Positions 46,681-55,913 of a stretch of DNA of 64,000 nt are shown in pieces (within the stretch, counting starts at the first letter, position 1; the number at the start of each line of letters is the position of its first letter). The position numbers and the translations under genes are program-made. Below the pieces are notes generated by a model, which was not told the DNA's origin, ran no database searches, and was given only the letters and a program-made list of their open reading frames with translations. The DNA comes from Xenorhabdus bovienii (GTDB taxonomy: Bacteria; Pseudomonadota; Gammaproteobacteria; Enterobacterales; Enterobacteriaceae): the NCBI RefSeq assembly GCF_024721015.1, contig NZ_JANAIF010000009.1:27422-91421 (forward strand), in the 5' to 3' direction.

Positions 46681-46707
46681 TAAAGTTTTATTCTTTCAAG
46701 CCGATAT
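46681..46707 (+). promoter_or_regulatory. Sigma-28 (FliA) promoter of flgMN
   Basis: TAAAGTTT at 46681, an 11-base spacer, then GCCGATAT at 46700 match the flagellar sigma-28 consensus almost perfectly. It starts a few bases after the flgA stop and about 90 bases before flgM. FliA activating its own anti-sigma gene is the standard feedback. Confidence 0.92.
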
Positions 46708-46797
46708 AACCAACAGACCATGATTTACAGGCATGCCAGCGGTATATCGCCTGCTACCTAAGACAAATGAATAATGCCTGATTAAAGGATTACAATT

Positions 46798-47097
46798 ATG
46801 AGTATTGAATGCACTCAACCTCTACTGGCCATTGCTGCTGTGCAGCAACGCAATGCCAATGAAGGTGCTCAGGGCACTCGCAGAACTGTAGCTGTCGCAG
46901 AAAAAAGCGCCGATACGCAAGTTAAGCTGAGCGAGGCGCAGAAAAAGCTCGTTCAGCCAAGTAGCCAAGATATTAATATCCAGAAAGTACAACAATTGAA
47001 AGAAGCCATTGCGAAAGGAACTCTAACCATGGACAGCGGTAAAATTGCTGATGCTCTGTTCAGAGAAGCCCTTGAAAACATGGAATATGATAAATAA
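46798..47097 (+). CDS. flgM: Anti-sigma-28 factor FlgM
   Basis: 99-residue anti-sigma factor that holds FliA until it is exported through the finished hook. MSIECTQPLLAI at the start and the C-terminal FliA-binding part VQQLKEAIAKGTLTMDSGKI are typical. A sigma-28 promoter precedes it and flgN follows after 26 bases. Confidence 0.95.
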   Translation: MSIECTQPLLAIAAVQQRNANEGAQGTRRTVAVAEKSADTQVKLSEAQKKLVQPSSQDINIQKVQQLKEAIAKGTLTMDSGKIADALFREALENMEYDK

Positions 47098-47123
47098 ACC
47101 ATCAAAATCATAAAGAGCCATAA

Positions 47124-47564
47124 ATGGAAGAACTTCAACTCTTGCTTGAGCAGCAAAACGTACACTTAAATTCGCTTTCGAACACTATGGCAGAAGAACA
47201 ACGCATATTGAGCGAAGGCTTTATTGAAGCGAATCATTTACATCGAGTCACCGAACAAAAAACATTTTTTCTCTCGGCACTCGATCATGCTGAACGAAGA
47301 CGCCAGCAATTAAATGAAACGCTGAAAGTGAACGCACCCTATTCTAGCCATGAAATACTGGCGGTATTATGGAATCAAATCAGTCAGACTGTTGAACGTA
47401 TCCGTGATCTCAATGTACATAATGGGTTTTTACTGGATCAACATATTGAGTTGAACAGCCAGGCAATTGCTTTCTTGAAAAGTCACCACAGCCCTTCTCT
47501 TTATGGTGCTGATGGGCAAGCCCATCACAACACAGCACTGTCTGGCCACAAGATCAGTGTTTAA
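47124..47564 (+). CDS. flgN: FlgK/FlgL export chaperone FlgN
   Basis: 146-residue helical cytoplasmic chaperone for the two hook-associated proteins. The N-terminal EELQLLLEQQNVHLNSL and the central RVTEQKTFFLSALDHAERRR are conserved features. It is co-transcribed with flgM and ends before a strong terminator. It is the last flagellar gene before the fimbrial block. Confidence 0.93.
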   Translation: MEELQLLLEQQNVHLNSLSNTMAEEQRILSEGFIEANHLHRVTEQKTFFLSALDHAERRRQQLNETLKVNAPYSSHEILAVLWNQISQTVERIRDLNVHNGFLLDQHIELNSQAIAFLKSHHSPSLYGADGQAHHNTALSGHKISV

Positions 47565-47597
47565 TTTTGAGTGGTGCGACTTTACGTCGTCATATGT

Positions 47598-47638
47598 ACA
47601 GACCTCTTTATTTATCAGTGAAATAAGGGGTCTGTTTT
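47598..47638 (+). terminator. Rho-independent terminator of flgMN
   Basis: A long stem made of ACAGACC...TTATTT and AAATAA...GGTCTGT with two small mismatches and an 8-base loop, followed by TTTT, starts 33 bases after flgN. It may also serve the opposing fimbrial operon. Confidence 0.8.
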
Positions 47639-47712
47639 AGCTGTTAACGTCCCCAGCCATCATTTTTCTCTGTTCAGATAGCCATCTATCGATCCCAGAC
47701 TTTCACTCTTTA

Positions 47713-48732
47713 TCACTCATAACTCATTGTGAATGTCGCTGTCGCATTGGCAACCCCTGCTCTAACGTCACCATACCGATAGTAGCGTGCTTTTAAAGGA
47801 ATGTTTACAGGCCCGCCCGTCCCTGTGGTTGTATAGTATTTTTTTTCACCAAGGTGAATGGGCATATTCGTTTTACCATCTAAAATCTGAACACCAACAC
47901 CATCCCTAGCCCTCTCATTAAGGCCACGTTTAAGCTCGATAATACCTTGCATTAGGTCATAAGCCCCTTGACGACCTGCCTCTAAGGTCATAAAAACGCT
48001 TGCCTTGGGTTCACAGGTCAAAGGTATATGAAATAGTGTTTCCGCTGCCGTTGAACCCACATAAGGTAATTGCATTGTCGTTATCCGGCCTAATGTTACA
48101 GGAATTGTGCTGTTATCGACGGAACAAGTTGGGGCGTTAATCGTTATCATACCCGTGGTGAATCGGAATTCTTGAATCACACTGGGTATTCTGGATCCGC
48201 GCGGTGCTACAATAGCTGCGGCTACTGACTGGGAATAACGACCCGGCTTTATCGGGCCAATTTTGTAAAATTCAAGTCTGAGTGCGGCATTCAGGTTGAT
48301 AGTGCCATCAGGCCCTATCTCAGTGGTATATAGTTCCCTGGCATTGCCACCCCAAAAACGGTCCGCAGTTGTTGTTATCGGTTTTTCATCGTGCGTATCA
48401 TCCACACCAATAACGACATACCCAATACCACTGTCACCCAGTTTAAAAATTTTACGGTAGATGGAAGTTATCCCCGAATCGTCCCCATAGGCTTTTATAC
48501 CGACAGTTATGTGAGTGGCTCCTACTGGCATATTTGTGCAAGTTATCGCCATATTTGCCCGAGACTGGGAATCTAAGCTACGGTATATTTCATCCCTCGA
48601 TATATGTTGCGGAATGGACACCGCAACAGTCGATATGATTCCACTGCCCCCGGAACAATCGGCATAAACCTTACCGGGGGAAAAAAACACCGAAGCTAAC
48701 AGTAACCACGGATAAACGAATACCTTCATCAA
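47713..48732 (-). CDS. Fimbrial tip adhesin, two-domain
   Basis: 339-residue protein with a signal peptide cut near PGKVYA-DCSGG. An N-terminal domain with paired Cys, presumably receptor-binding, is followed by a C-terminal pilin domain starting near ITINAPTCSV (residue 193) and ending in an alternating strand TATFTMSYE used for chaperone binding. Length and last position in the operon after the usher fit a FimH-like tip adhesin. The ligand cannot be inferred. Confidence 0.86.
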   Translation of the reverse strand: MMKVFVYPWLLLASVFFSPGKVYADCSGGSGIISTVAVSIPQHISRDEIYRSLDSQSRANMAITCTNMPVGATHITVGIKAYGDDSGITSIYRKIFKLGDSGIGYVVIGVDDTHDEKPITTTADRFWGGNARELYTTEIGPDGTINLNAALRLEFYKIGPIKPGRYSQSVAAAIVAPRGSRIPSVIQEFRFTTGMITINAPTCSVDNSTIPVTLGRITTMQLPYVGSTAAETLFHIPLTCEPKASVFMTLEAGRQGAYDLMQGIIELKRGLNERARDGVGVQILDGKTNMPIHLGEKKYYTTTGTGGPVNIPLKARYYRYGDVRAGVANATATFTMSYE

Positions 48733-48804
48733 TCATTCCTTATATCGAGTCTATAAATTATTGTGGTGCCGTCATGCTTAAAGCAGAAATATGATGACTT
48801 CCCG

Positions 48805-51294
48805 TCATAACTGACAATCTGCCTTCATCGAAATCACCGCCGCTTCACTTTTTGGCAAAATAAAACGCGCTTTACACTGCTCAAACTGACCATTACCCCA
48901 TTGAACAGACAACTGCCCCTGCTCCGGCACGCCACCGAAATAGACTTCTCCTCCATTGCCAACAATGCTCTGATTTTCAGTAAGGAAGCTGATTGTATTT
49001 TCTTCATTCAGGGTAACTATTGCGCCAAAAGGAATCGGTTTACCCAGATGAGTCAGAGTAAACAGCACTCGGTGACCGATCCGTGTTCGGAAATCAGCCA
49101 CTACCATCGCTCCTTGTGTCGGAATGACAGTCTGGATATTGGACTCAATTTCCACGCCATCGCCAAAAGAATCCGGTGACAGAGCGATACGGTTATGGTG
49201 ATAAGGACTGACATAGGGCAATACTGCATGGCCTCGCCCATCCGTTTCAACCCCGTTATAGCCGTTAACCTTAACCCCTGCTGCTCCGGGAGTTTTGACC
49301 AAGACAATCGTCTCACCCAATGATTGAGACAAAGTTATGCCATGGCGATGAGCGACCAATCCTCCCCTGAGTCCGTAGTTAATCTGCTGCGAGCTATTGT
49401 TGTAGTTATATCCACCGGACAGCTCCCCATAACGGGCTTTATAGTTGAGATTAATATTACCACTGGAATTCTGACCGTTATTACCGTAACGCTGTTGCAG
49501 AGAGTAACCCAGAACATTGTCATCCAGAGCCGTACCACTCAGTCCAACTGATTGGTTCATATCGCCTTGGCGATTATGATTGAAACTATAGGTAGCCCAA
49601 CTGTTCGGCAGCCAGCGGTCGAGCGGAACCTGTATATTGAATGCCAGTTGGTTATCGGCTGTTGAGTTACCTGAACTCATATTTTGGGTGTAGTTCAGGG
49701 TATAATTGATATCGGCATAATTCACACTGTACCCGACATTTAAATTCCGGGTCGTGCCGCGGTTTCCCCAATCATCCTGCAAATAACCGGAAAAATAGAC
49801 GCTGCCATAATCCGACAAATTTTGACTGAGATTAAGCTGAAATTTATGTTTACGTTGATATGACAGCTCATCATGTGCAGCCCAGTTATTGATGTCCTGA
49901 AAATCATAAAAGTGCGGTGAAGAGTAGTGGTAACTGGCCAGCGACAAGCGAGTCCCCGTCTGCTCGAAGTCTTTGGTATACTGCGACCGGTAAACCCAGC
50001 CCTGTTGTTGACCTTCATTGATAATATCAGCCTGTGACCGCTTGATATCAAAAGATAAAGAACCCCAACGGCCAAGACTGTATCCCACACCAACGACATA
50101 GGCCTGGTAGTTCGGAGACAATAACGTACCGCCATACACAGTTGTGGCATGTGGCAGGCCATAATAAACTTCACTCTGCATAAAAAGCGGCTGTCGGGTC
50201 TGATCGTGTGAAGTGCGGTATTCTCCCGCCGTCAGACTGTATTTGAACCCACCTTCCCGTAACATAATAGGAACCGACGAAAAGGGCTGAACAAAGTGCC
50301 TTTCACGGCCGTCCGCTTCCTGAATAGTCACATCCAAATTTCCTCCTGAGGAGGCCGGATAAAGGTCATCAATCACGAAAGCCCCGGGTGGAACATAAGC
50401 CTGGTAAATCATGAATCCGTTCTGACGAATAGTGATCTGAGCATTGCTTTCCGCTATTCCCCGCACTATCGGAGCGAATCCCCGCTGACTGTCCGGTAGC
50501 ATATTATCATCAGACATCAGGGTAATACCGCGGAAAGCAAATCCGCTAAACAGCTCTCCACGTGTATTGGTTTCACCCATCACCAATTGGCTTTTTAGCA
50601 GATGAACATCACGTTGAAGATATGTGTTAAGGTTTTCCCAACATGACTCGCCGCCACGGCTCCGGTGGTAAGTAGAATAATTCCGTAAGCGCCAGGCGTC
50701 CCAGTTTAATCCACTACGCAAATTCATATAGATACTGTTGGTTTTAGAGCCGCTTTTACTGCGAGTTTCAGCACCGTTAAAATCGTAATTCATCCATAGC
50801 GCCGATTCACCCTGTTGCCAAAGTGACGAATCAATCGCACCGCGCGCTTCAGCCGTCATCGCCGCCTGAGGAATACTGATAATTAGCGTTTGTTGACCAA
50901 GCTGTAATGAGGTACTGGCATAAGGGATGATGTCAGCTAGGTCAGTGACCTGCATTTTTGAGTTCAAGACTGGGAAAGCCGCAACATTGACTCCCCAGTC
51001 GGCCAGTTGTTGAACTGATAAATCGGGTTGAAGTTTTCTCCCGGCGTCCAGTACAAACTGGATATCCTGAGCACCTTTATTCTGGCCATTAACACGGATA
51101 TCAACATGGTATATCCCCGGTGCACTACCGCCTTTTTCTGCAAAATAGCTCAAATCAGGCGGCGGTGCAGACGGGTCATGAATTTCCAGAGCATCGAGAT
51201 CAAAATAGTCACTGGCATACCCAGCGACAGGCAGAAATCCGGCCAACAGCAGCAATATTAACTGCGCACGGATAAAAGGAGTAATCAAACTCAT
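48805..51294 (-). CDS. Outer-membrane fimbrial usher (FimD/PapC family)
   Basis: 829-residue outer-membrane usher that secretes and assembles pilus subunits. A signal peptide ends near GYAS-DYFD; the N-terminal chaperone-binding domain (YFDLDALEI, VDIRVNGQ) is followed by a beta barrel with the plug domain (FRGITLMSDDNMLPDSQRGF, VRGIAESNAQITIRQNG), then C-terminal domains with VPEQGQLSVQWG and paired Cys at the end. Length is normal. It lies between chaperone and adhesin genes. Confidence 0.95.
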   Translation of the reverse strand: MSLITPFIRAQLILLLLAGFLPVAGYASDYFDLDALEIHDPSAPPPDLSYFAEKGGSAPGIYHVDIRVNGQNKGAQDIQFVLDAGRKLQPDLSVQQLADWGVNVAAFPVLNSKMQVTDLADIIPYASTSLQLGQQTLIISIPQAAMTAEARGAIDSSLWQQGESALWMNYDFNGAETRSKSGSKTNSIYMNLRSGLNWDAWRLRNYSTYHRSRGGESCWENLNTYLQRDVHLLKSQLVMGETNTRGELFSGFAFRGITLMSDDNMLPDSQRGFAPIVRGIAESNAQITIRQNGFMIYQAYVPPGAFVIDDLYPASSGGNLDVTIQEADGRERHFVQPFSSVPIMLREGGFKYSLTAGEYRTSHDQTRQPLFMQSEVYYGLPHATTVYGGTLLSPNYQAYVVGVGYSLGRWGSLSFDIKRSQADIINEGQQQGWVYRSQYTKDFEQTGTRLSLASYHYSSPHFYDFQDINNWAAHDELSYQRKHKFQLNLSQNLSDYGSVYFSGYLQDDWGNRGTTRNLNVGYSVNYADINYTLNYTQNMSSGNSTADNQLAFNIQVPLDRWLPNSWATYSFNHNRQGDMNQSVGLSGTALDDNVLGYSLQQRYGNNGQNSSGNINLNYKARYGELSGGYNYNNSSQQINYGLRGGLVAHRHGITLSQSLGETIVLVKTPGAAGVKVNGYNGVETDGRGHAVLPYVSPYHHNRIALSPDSFGDGVEIESNIQTVIPTQGAMVVADFRTRIGHRVLFTLTHLGKPIPFGAIVTLNEENTISFLTENQSIVGNGGEVYFGGVPEQGQLSVQWGNGQFEQCKARFILPKSEAAVISMKADCQL

Positions 51295-51324
51295 AACATA
51301 AAATATCTTCTGAATGATAGGTGA

Positions 51325-52029
51325 TTACAAGGATGATAAAGTTTGATGCTGTGGCTCAGTGGTGCCGCCAAAATCATTGATAGCCCGCCAAGTCACGGTA
51401 TTACCGGAACCTGCGGGTAAAGGCCATTGACGGCGGCTGAACGGGGCGACCATACCGGCTTCCGGTACTAGATTATTCCCGACCGTAATGTTGTGGAAAG
51501 AGATATGAAAAGGGGTTGGATTCTGCACCACTAATTGCCCATTCTGGCGGGAAAAAGTCAGTTGTTGATAGGCATTATCCGCCAGTTTTTCTGTCAATCC
51601 GGCCGGCCGATAAAAGAGCTTTATCCGGTTCTTTACCGATATCAGCAGGCGATTTGCATCATTTTTTTCCACCGCAGGAATCGCTTTAACGTTCAACCAG
51701 AAGACAGATTCACGATCCTGTGGTAAAGAGTCATCTGTCAGGATAATTCGCAGACGGTTTTCTTGCTCACCATCCAGACGGAATAAGGGCGGTGTCACTA
51801 AAAATGGCGCTTTGCGATCCGATAGTTTGGCCGTTGTTGTAAAGGTATTTACCCAAGACTGAATAAGGTAAACATTCTCCTTACTATCGTTGATTACGGA
51901 AATAGTTGCTTCACGTTGAGATGCTTCATAAATCACCCGGGTACTACTGAGTGCTATTCCGGCATGGGTGGGGGCAGAAAAGACAACAGGCAGGGACAGT
52001 AGCAGTCCGAACAAAAAACGTTTTAACAT
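51325..52029 (-). CDS. Periplasmic fimbrial chaperone (PapD/FimC family)
   Basis: 234-residue immunoglobulin-like periplasmic chaperone. A signal peptide ends at APTHA-GIALS. The first domain has SSTRVIYEASQREATISVIND; LFRLDGEQENRLRIIL near residue 100 is the G1-strand donor region, and VKNRIKLFYRP marks the domain boundary. ATG 52029 gives a normal signal peptide; an upstream in-frame ATG 63 bases earlier would add an unlikely lead. Confidence 0.94.
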   Translation of the reverse strand: MLKRFLFGLLLSLPVVFSAPTHAGIALSSTRVIYEASQREATISVINDSKENVYLIQSWVNTFTTTAKLSDRKAPFLVTPPLFRLDGEQENRLRIILTDDSLPQDRESVFWLNVKAIPAVEKNDANRLLISVKNRIKLFYRPAGLTEKLADNAYQQLTFSRQNGQLVVQNPTPFHISFHNITVGNNLVPEAGMVAPFSRRQWPLPAGSGNTVTWRAINDFGGTTEPQHQTLSSL

Positions 52030-52132
52030 AACAATATCCCTACACAAACTAAAAATGAGAGACACCCCCACCGAATGCGGTGGAGATATCACAAAAGCAA
52101 TAAAAAAAACAGTAAATGGGGAATGTAAGGAA

Positions 52133-52660
52133 TTACTCGTAGTCTAGTGTAAAGTCCGTAGAGGCTTTCACTGTACCTGGCGTGACAGTTGCCCCTGTAG
52201 CCACATATTTAGCCTTAAATTCAAGTGTAGTTACACCCTCAGTCACCGGAGTACGTTTGCTAAGCACCGCCATATTAATTGGCGTACTACCATCTTTTTC
52301 ATAAATACCAATGCCAACACCGGTCGCTCCACCACTCACAGGGGTAATTTGCAGCAGATTGCCATCGATACTATCTTTAACACCGCCAAACTTCACCTGC
52401 ACATTAGCAGAATCACCTTTCGATATCCCGCAGCCAGTCAGAACAATGTTAAAGGGAGTGTCGCCCCCGGTTTTACCTTTTACTGCAAGGGCAGTCGCAC
52501 CTACTTCAGGTAGGTTGACAGGATCAGCAGTTGATGCATCGACAGTACATGTCGCCTTAGTGATCCTACCGTTAAAATTAATTGTGCCATCGGCAGCGAA
52601 TGCCGACGCAGCCATAGATCCAGAAATAATTGCTGCGATAAATAATTTTAATAATTTCAT
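52133..52660 (-). CDS. Major fimbrial subunit (FimA family pilin)
   Basis: 175-residue pilin: signal peptide cut at ASAFA-ADGTINFNG, Cys pair in KATCTV (near residue 37) and LTGCGI (near 72), and the C-terminal beta strand ending FTLDYE. First gene of the four-gene fimbrial operon with AAAGGA before the ATG. The order pilin, chaperone, usher, adhesin is typical of a short chaperone-usher operon without minor pilin genes. Confidence 0.93.
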   Translation of the reverse strand: MKLLKLFIAAIISGSMAASAFAADGTINFNGRITKATCTVDASTADPVNLPEVGATALAVKGKTGGDTPFNIVLTGCGISKGDSANVQVKFGGVKDSIDGNLLQITPVSGGATGVGIGIYEKDGSTPINMAVLSKRTPVTEGVTTLEFKAKYVATGATVTPGTVKASTDFTLDYE

Positions 52661-53333
52661 TTTTATTCCTTTAATTACAGATATAAAAATTCTCCCGACC
52701 GAAATAAAAATACCTATTTTCGGTTAAGAAAATTCAATAAATTTTAATAATTGATGGTTGTGTTTTTAAGAACAAAACTAAGAGTATGTTCCTGCTAATA
52801 AAGAATGGTATTCCTTATTAGAGTCTATTAATACATAAGAGACCCTTCAATAGTGCGAATGATGCCGACAAACGTAATATTGGATTACTCAAAATAGGTA
52901 AAAATATATCAGCAATCTTTCAGACAACCGCATAGATGTTCAGCTTGGTTATACTGTTTTACACGTTGCGATTATATATTCCCAAGATTCAAGGCAACTT
53001 GCCTTAAAAGCTAATGAGAGCTGCTTTTATACGCACAATCAATTTTTTGTAATCAGCTAAACATCTGGTCAAGAATCCTGAGCTTGACCTGATGACTTAT
53101 GCCTATTACGTATAAATGATGTGTCAATTGGTGAGGTGATTAAAATAACTCTATCCATATGTTTTATAACAAATAGTCAACCTTAAATAACTGTCCATGT
53201 CGGGTTTCCATACCTATAACATTTCGCATATTTGATTAACGGCATTATTTTTAATACGCTTTAATTAAAAAATTCCACTTTAGTGGCTGGAGGAAGATAC
53301 ACCAACTCATTTTGTTATCAAAATTGTTATTAA

Positions 53334-53388
53334 CGATCAATTAATTATTATTGATAGGTATTTCCTATTGATATTAATTAATTGATCG
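53334..53388. repeat. 55-bp imperfect palindrome
   Basis: Two 25-base arms (53334-53358 and 53364-53388) match at 22 of 25 positions around a 5-base centre. The outer 14 bases, starting CGATCAATTAATTA, are perfect. It is AT-rich, with no T-run suited to a terminator. Confidence 0.8.
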
Positions 53389-53710
53389 CTGGGGCTAATC
53401 TTCGGATTCTTGGTTAATAAATTAATTATTTGTATAAAATGAGACTATTTTCAGTAAAATTTATTGTTTACGTACAAATTCTATCTGTTGGAACTACCTA
53501 CAAATAACTTCGTTCGTGGCAGCCATGAAGTGCGGCGCCATGAAATAGATAGCATATAAATATAACTTTTTAAAATCATCACTCATTAACCATATAAAAG
53601 CGAACAGGATAAGATAAATTAACATTAAAAAAATTCATTGTGAAAATTTGAAAGTAAATCTGTTAAAAGACATCGCTGAGTTCGTTAATGAATTTATTTT
53701 AGGGAGAGGA

Positions 53711-53735
53711 TAAAAAAGACGATTAGAAACGTCTT
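53711..53735 (-). terminator. Terminator downstream of the Sel1 remnant
   Basis: On the minus strand AAGACG and CGTCTT form a short stem followed by a run of T (TTTTTTA). It is about 90 bases past the Sel1 stop codon. Confidence 0.65.
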
Positions 53736-53823
53736 CTGTTTAGTTTATTACTTACTCTTATCTACTGGCAGAAACGGAATAAAAGCATTGCCACCCAGAT
53801 ATTAAGGTATCACACCATTCCAT

Positions 53824-54214
53824 TTATTTACCTGTATTTTTCGAAGCACCTGATGCTTTCTCTCGATTAAGTTTTTTCGTCAGTTTTTTTACTGCAAATA
53901 CGGCTTCGGTAAAGTTTTTATCTACTTCTGCGGCTTTTTGATACCACTCCAGTGCCTTTTGTTCGTCTTTTTCAACGCCAAGCCCAGATTGGTATAAATA
54001 GCCGACATTAAACATACCTACTGCATTACCGACTTTTGCCGCCTTAAGGTACCATTCCATCGCTTTTTGATAGTTTTGTGGTACACCGCGACCTTTACGA
54101 TATAAAATACCAATGTTATTTTGAGCCGTTGAAAGGCCCTGCTTTGATGCTTTTAGATACCACTCCATCGCTTTTTGATAATCTTGTGGCACAATTTCAC
54201 CTAATTCATAAATC
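53824..54214 (-). pseudogene. Sel1-repeat protein gene truncated by IS1
   Basis: The remaining frame codes three Sel1 repeats (PQDYQKAMEWYLKAS, PQNYQKAMEWYLKAA, DEQKALEWYQKAA) and a basic tail ending ASKNTGK. Coding resembling the end of an earlier repeat (IYELGEIV) continues right up to the IS1 end at 54215, so the 5' part with any signal peptide has been lost. An ATG at 54192 could still start a 122-residue fragment. Sel1 proteins are often periplasmic or secreted scaffolds. The missing part is not seen on the other side of the IS. Confidence 0.82.
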
Positions 54215-54229
54215 GGTCATGATACCAAT

Positions 54230-54733
54230 TTATTGATAGTGATGAATGTTTAAATAATACCCTATGACCCTGTCATGTATTTTTCTGGATTTTGAAAAAG
54301 ACAACGTTTTGCGAGTCAGTCTTGCTAAATGTTGACGAAGATTCAGATTATGTCTCTCTATGCGTTGTGTATAACGCTTACTGACCACATGCCGCTTCCC
54401 CGCCCGTGTTTTTTCATAACTTCTCCCGCCATCGGTCATAGAGATCACAATATTGAAGGGAGCCAGTAGCGTCATCAGACGCATCAATGTTTTCTTTGTT
54501 CTTGGGTCAAAAACGTGGGCGATTACTTTCCGTCTGATCCGGTCGTAAGCATAAAAGAGCCAACGGGGCTGATTCTTTGACTTCACGTACGACCACTGCT
54601 CATCCATTTCGCAACAGACAATCACTTCAGTGCCGGGAGCAATGGCTTGTGTTACCGATTTGGGTCTGAGCTTTTTAAATGGCGAAGGACAGTATTCAGA
54701 CCCATCCCCATCACACGGGCTGTCGCCCGGCAT
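54230..54733 (-). CDS. insB: IS1 transposase, InsB part
   Basis: 167 residues, the same length as classical InsB. It has [24 protein letters not shown] and [19 protein letters not shown], carrying the DDE-type catalytic core. In IS1 the active InsAB' enzyme arises by a -1 frameshift between the two frames; an A-rich slip region precedes GCTC in the overlap. The end YLNIHHYQ is as in IS1. Confidence 0.93.
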   Translation of the reverse strand: MPGDSPCDGDGSEYCPSPFKKLRPKSVTQAIAPGTEVIVCCEMDEQWSYVKSKNQPRWLFYAYDRIRRKVIAHVFDPRTKKTLMRLMTLLAPFNIVISMTDGGRSYEKTRAGKRHVVSKRYTQRIERHNLNLRQHLARLTRKTLSFSKSRKIHDRVIGYYLNIHHYQ

Positions 54734-54927
54734 CCCATTCCATTCATGGCCCTATCGACGATTTGCTTATGTGTACCGGGACGACAAGCGGCATAAGTGA
54801 ATTCCCGTTGCCAAGAATGACGGCAGGACTGGCAAAGATAACGTTGATGACCAGAGCGAGAGCGCCCATTACGGTGGATCCCTTTAACTGCACAACAAGA
54901 TGGGCAGGTCACATCAATCTTTGCCAT
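54652..54927 (-). CDS. insA: IS1 protein InsA
   Basis: 91-residue zinc-finger/HTH protein: CPSC and CQSC Cys pairs, [13 protein letters not shown], then the [19 protein letters not shown] helix-turn-helix. It binds the IS ends and represses transposition, and forms the N-terminus of the fusion transposase. ATG 54927 gives the standard length; an in-frame start five codons earlier is unneeded. Confidence 0.93.
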   Translation of the reverse strand: MAKIDVTCPSCCAVKGIHRNGRSRSGHQRYLCQSCRHSWQREFTYAACRPGTHKQIVDRAMNGMGCRATARVMGMGLNTVLRHLKSSDPNR

Positions 54928-54996
54928 CTGAATATTCTCCAAATAGACAGACTATACAGGATTCAATAAATTGATGTCATGACCTGATCTTCCACA

Positions 54997-55024
54997 TAAA
55001 GCAAGATGAAATCGTCTTGCTTTA
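54997..55024. terminator. Perfect 10-bp hairpin beside IS1
   Basis: TAAAGCAAGA and TCTTGCTTTA pair perfectly with an 8-base loop, about 50 bases past the DUF4291 stop codon on the minus strand. It is likely a terminator for that gene, though the T-run is short. Confidence 0.55.
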
Positions 55025-55074
55025 CATGATGCGATTCGTCGTGGGCTTACGCTCTTTTACCCGTCAATGTGAAG

Positions 55075-55653
55075 CTAACATGATGACTTGAAATAAATTT
55101 CTTCCTTCGGTAACAACGCTTGAGCCAGATCCAACTTATTGTTTCTTACCAATTCATAGATTTCATGTGCCATATGTGTCATGTCACTGATATTAACAAT
55201 CCATTGATTAACATAATTATCTACCGCTTTATTACGTAAACCGATTTGTATCGTTCTCTGTTCTAACTTATTCAGTAAAATATCTCTCTCTGGGTCCCAT
55301 TGAATAACGACATCACTGTTTTGTACTTTCTCTTTCCATGCATCCATTGAATCAAAAAAATCTGGATCATAGTGGCTAATAACTCCCTGCCGGACAATTT
55401 CCCTGAATCCTTCGTGGGTGATATCAATGGCTAAGATCCGCGTTTGCCCACTGTCTTTCATTGCCCATCCTGATCGGTACATCATCCATAAAAAAGAGGG
55501 TTTGATCCATGTCATGCGAGTCATACTAAAAGGAGGAGAAACGAAAGTGCCATTTTTAATAGCACTGTCAGCGATTGTATCAGAAAAAGCCTGATATACC
55601 CTGATATATTCTTCAGTGTAAAATGCGCGGATTGGGTTATTTTTATGTGAAAA
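55075..55653 (-). CDS. DUF4291 family protein
   Basis: 192-residue cytosolic protein of the DUF4291 family, function unknown. Family motifs are IRAFYTEEYIRVYQAFSD near residue 8, MTRMTWIKPSFLWMMYRSGW near 47, VIQWDPERD near 115 and RTIQIGLRNKAVDNYVNQWI near 130. ATG 55653 matches the family start; an upstream in-frame ATG adds 14 residues not seen in relatives. It is an isolated gene flanked by IS1 and an AT-rich spacer. Confidence 0.9.
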   Translation of the reverse strand, partial: FSHKNNPIRAFYTEEYIRVYQAFSDTIADSAIKNGTFVSPPFSMTRMTWIKPSFLWMMYRSGWAMKDSGQTRILAIDITHEGFREIVRQGVISHYDPDFFDSMDAWKEKVQNSDVVIQWDPERDILLNKLEQRTIQIGLRNKAVDNYVNQWIVNISDMTHMAHEIYELVRNNKLDLAQALLPKEEIYFKSSC

Positions 55654-55866
55654 CATATTATCCTTTCTAATTATCATTAATTTATAAAATTCCATAAAAT
55701 ATGGAAATAATTAAAGATTATGATCCATTTATATTACATCAAGAATATATTTAATAAAATAATAATTTTAAAAAAATAAATACTTATATTTATTTAAATA
55801 TAAATTCAATTTTTATATATTATTTTACACTCAAAAATAGTGCATTATCTATAAATTGCATTAGAA

Positions 55867-55913
55867 GGAGGAAAAGCCAAATGGGATTTAATGGAATGCT
55901 GGGGAATGACTGA
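55867..55913 (+). CDS. Possible 10-codon microgene with strong ribosome binding site
   Basis: A strong AGGAGG Shine-Dalgarno (55866-55871) is followed nine bases later by ATG 55881 and ten codons (MGFNGMLGND) ending in TGA at 55911-55913. The stop lies at the foot of a 13-bp hairpin. Upstream is a very AT-rich stretch that could hold a promoter, although no clear -35/-10 pair is seen. It may be a tiny protein, a leader peptide or chance; I recognise no family. Confidence 0.4.

Larger units (their letters stand above)
52661..53823. other. Long AT-rich spacer upstream of the fimbrial operon
   Basis: About 1.16 kb with no reading frame I can support. It contains several dyads: an 11-bp near-perfect dyad with 7-bp perfect core (53063-53093), CCACT-TT-AGTGG near 53275, the 55-base palindrome at 53334-53388 and a terminator near 53720. 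The promoter and regulatory sites of the fimbrial operon should be in its left part. No gene for a FimB/FimE-type invertase is present, and I see no matching inverted repeat pair flanking a promoter. Confidence 0.6.
54215..54984 (-). mobile_element. Complete IS1-family insertion sequence
   Basis: About 770 bp bounded by inverted repeats GGTCATGA..CAATTTATTGA that match in 20 of 22 positions. It contains insA and insB in overlapping frames with no stop inside, so it may be active. The 8-9 bases flanking each end do not form a target duplication, so one flank has probably been deleted or rearranged after insertion. Confidence 0.92.

Noticed and set aside
53063..53388. Invertible fimbrial promoter switch (fimS-like)
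   Set aside because: No pair of inverted repeats 250-350 bases apart flanking a promoter, and no invertase gene, was found in the window.
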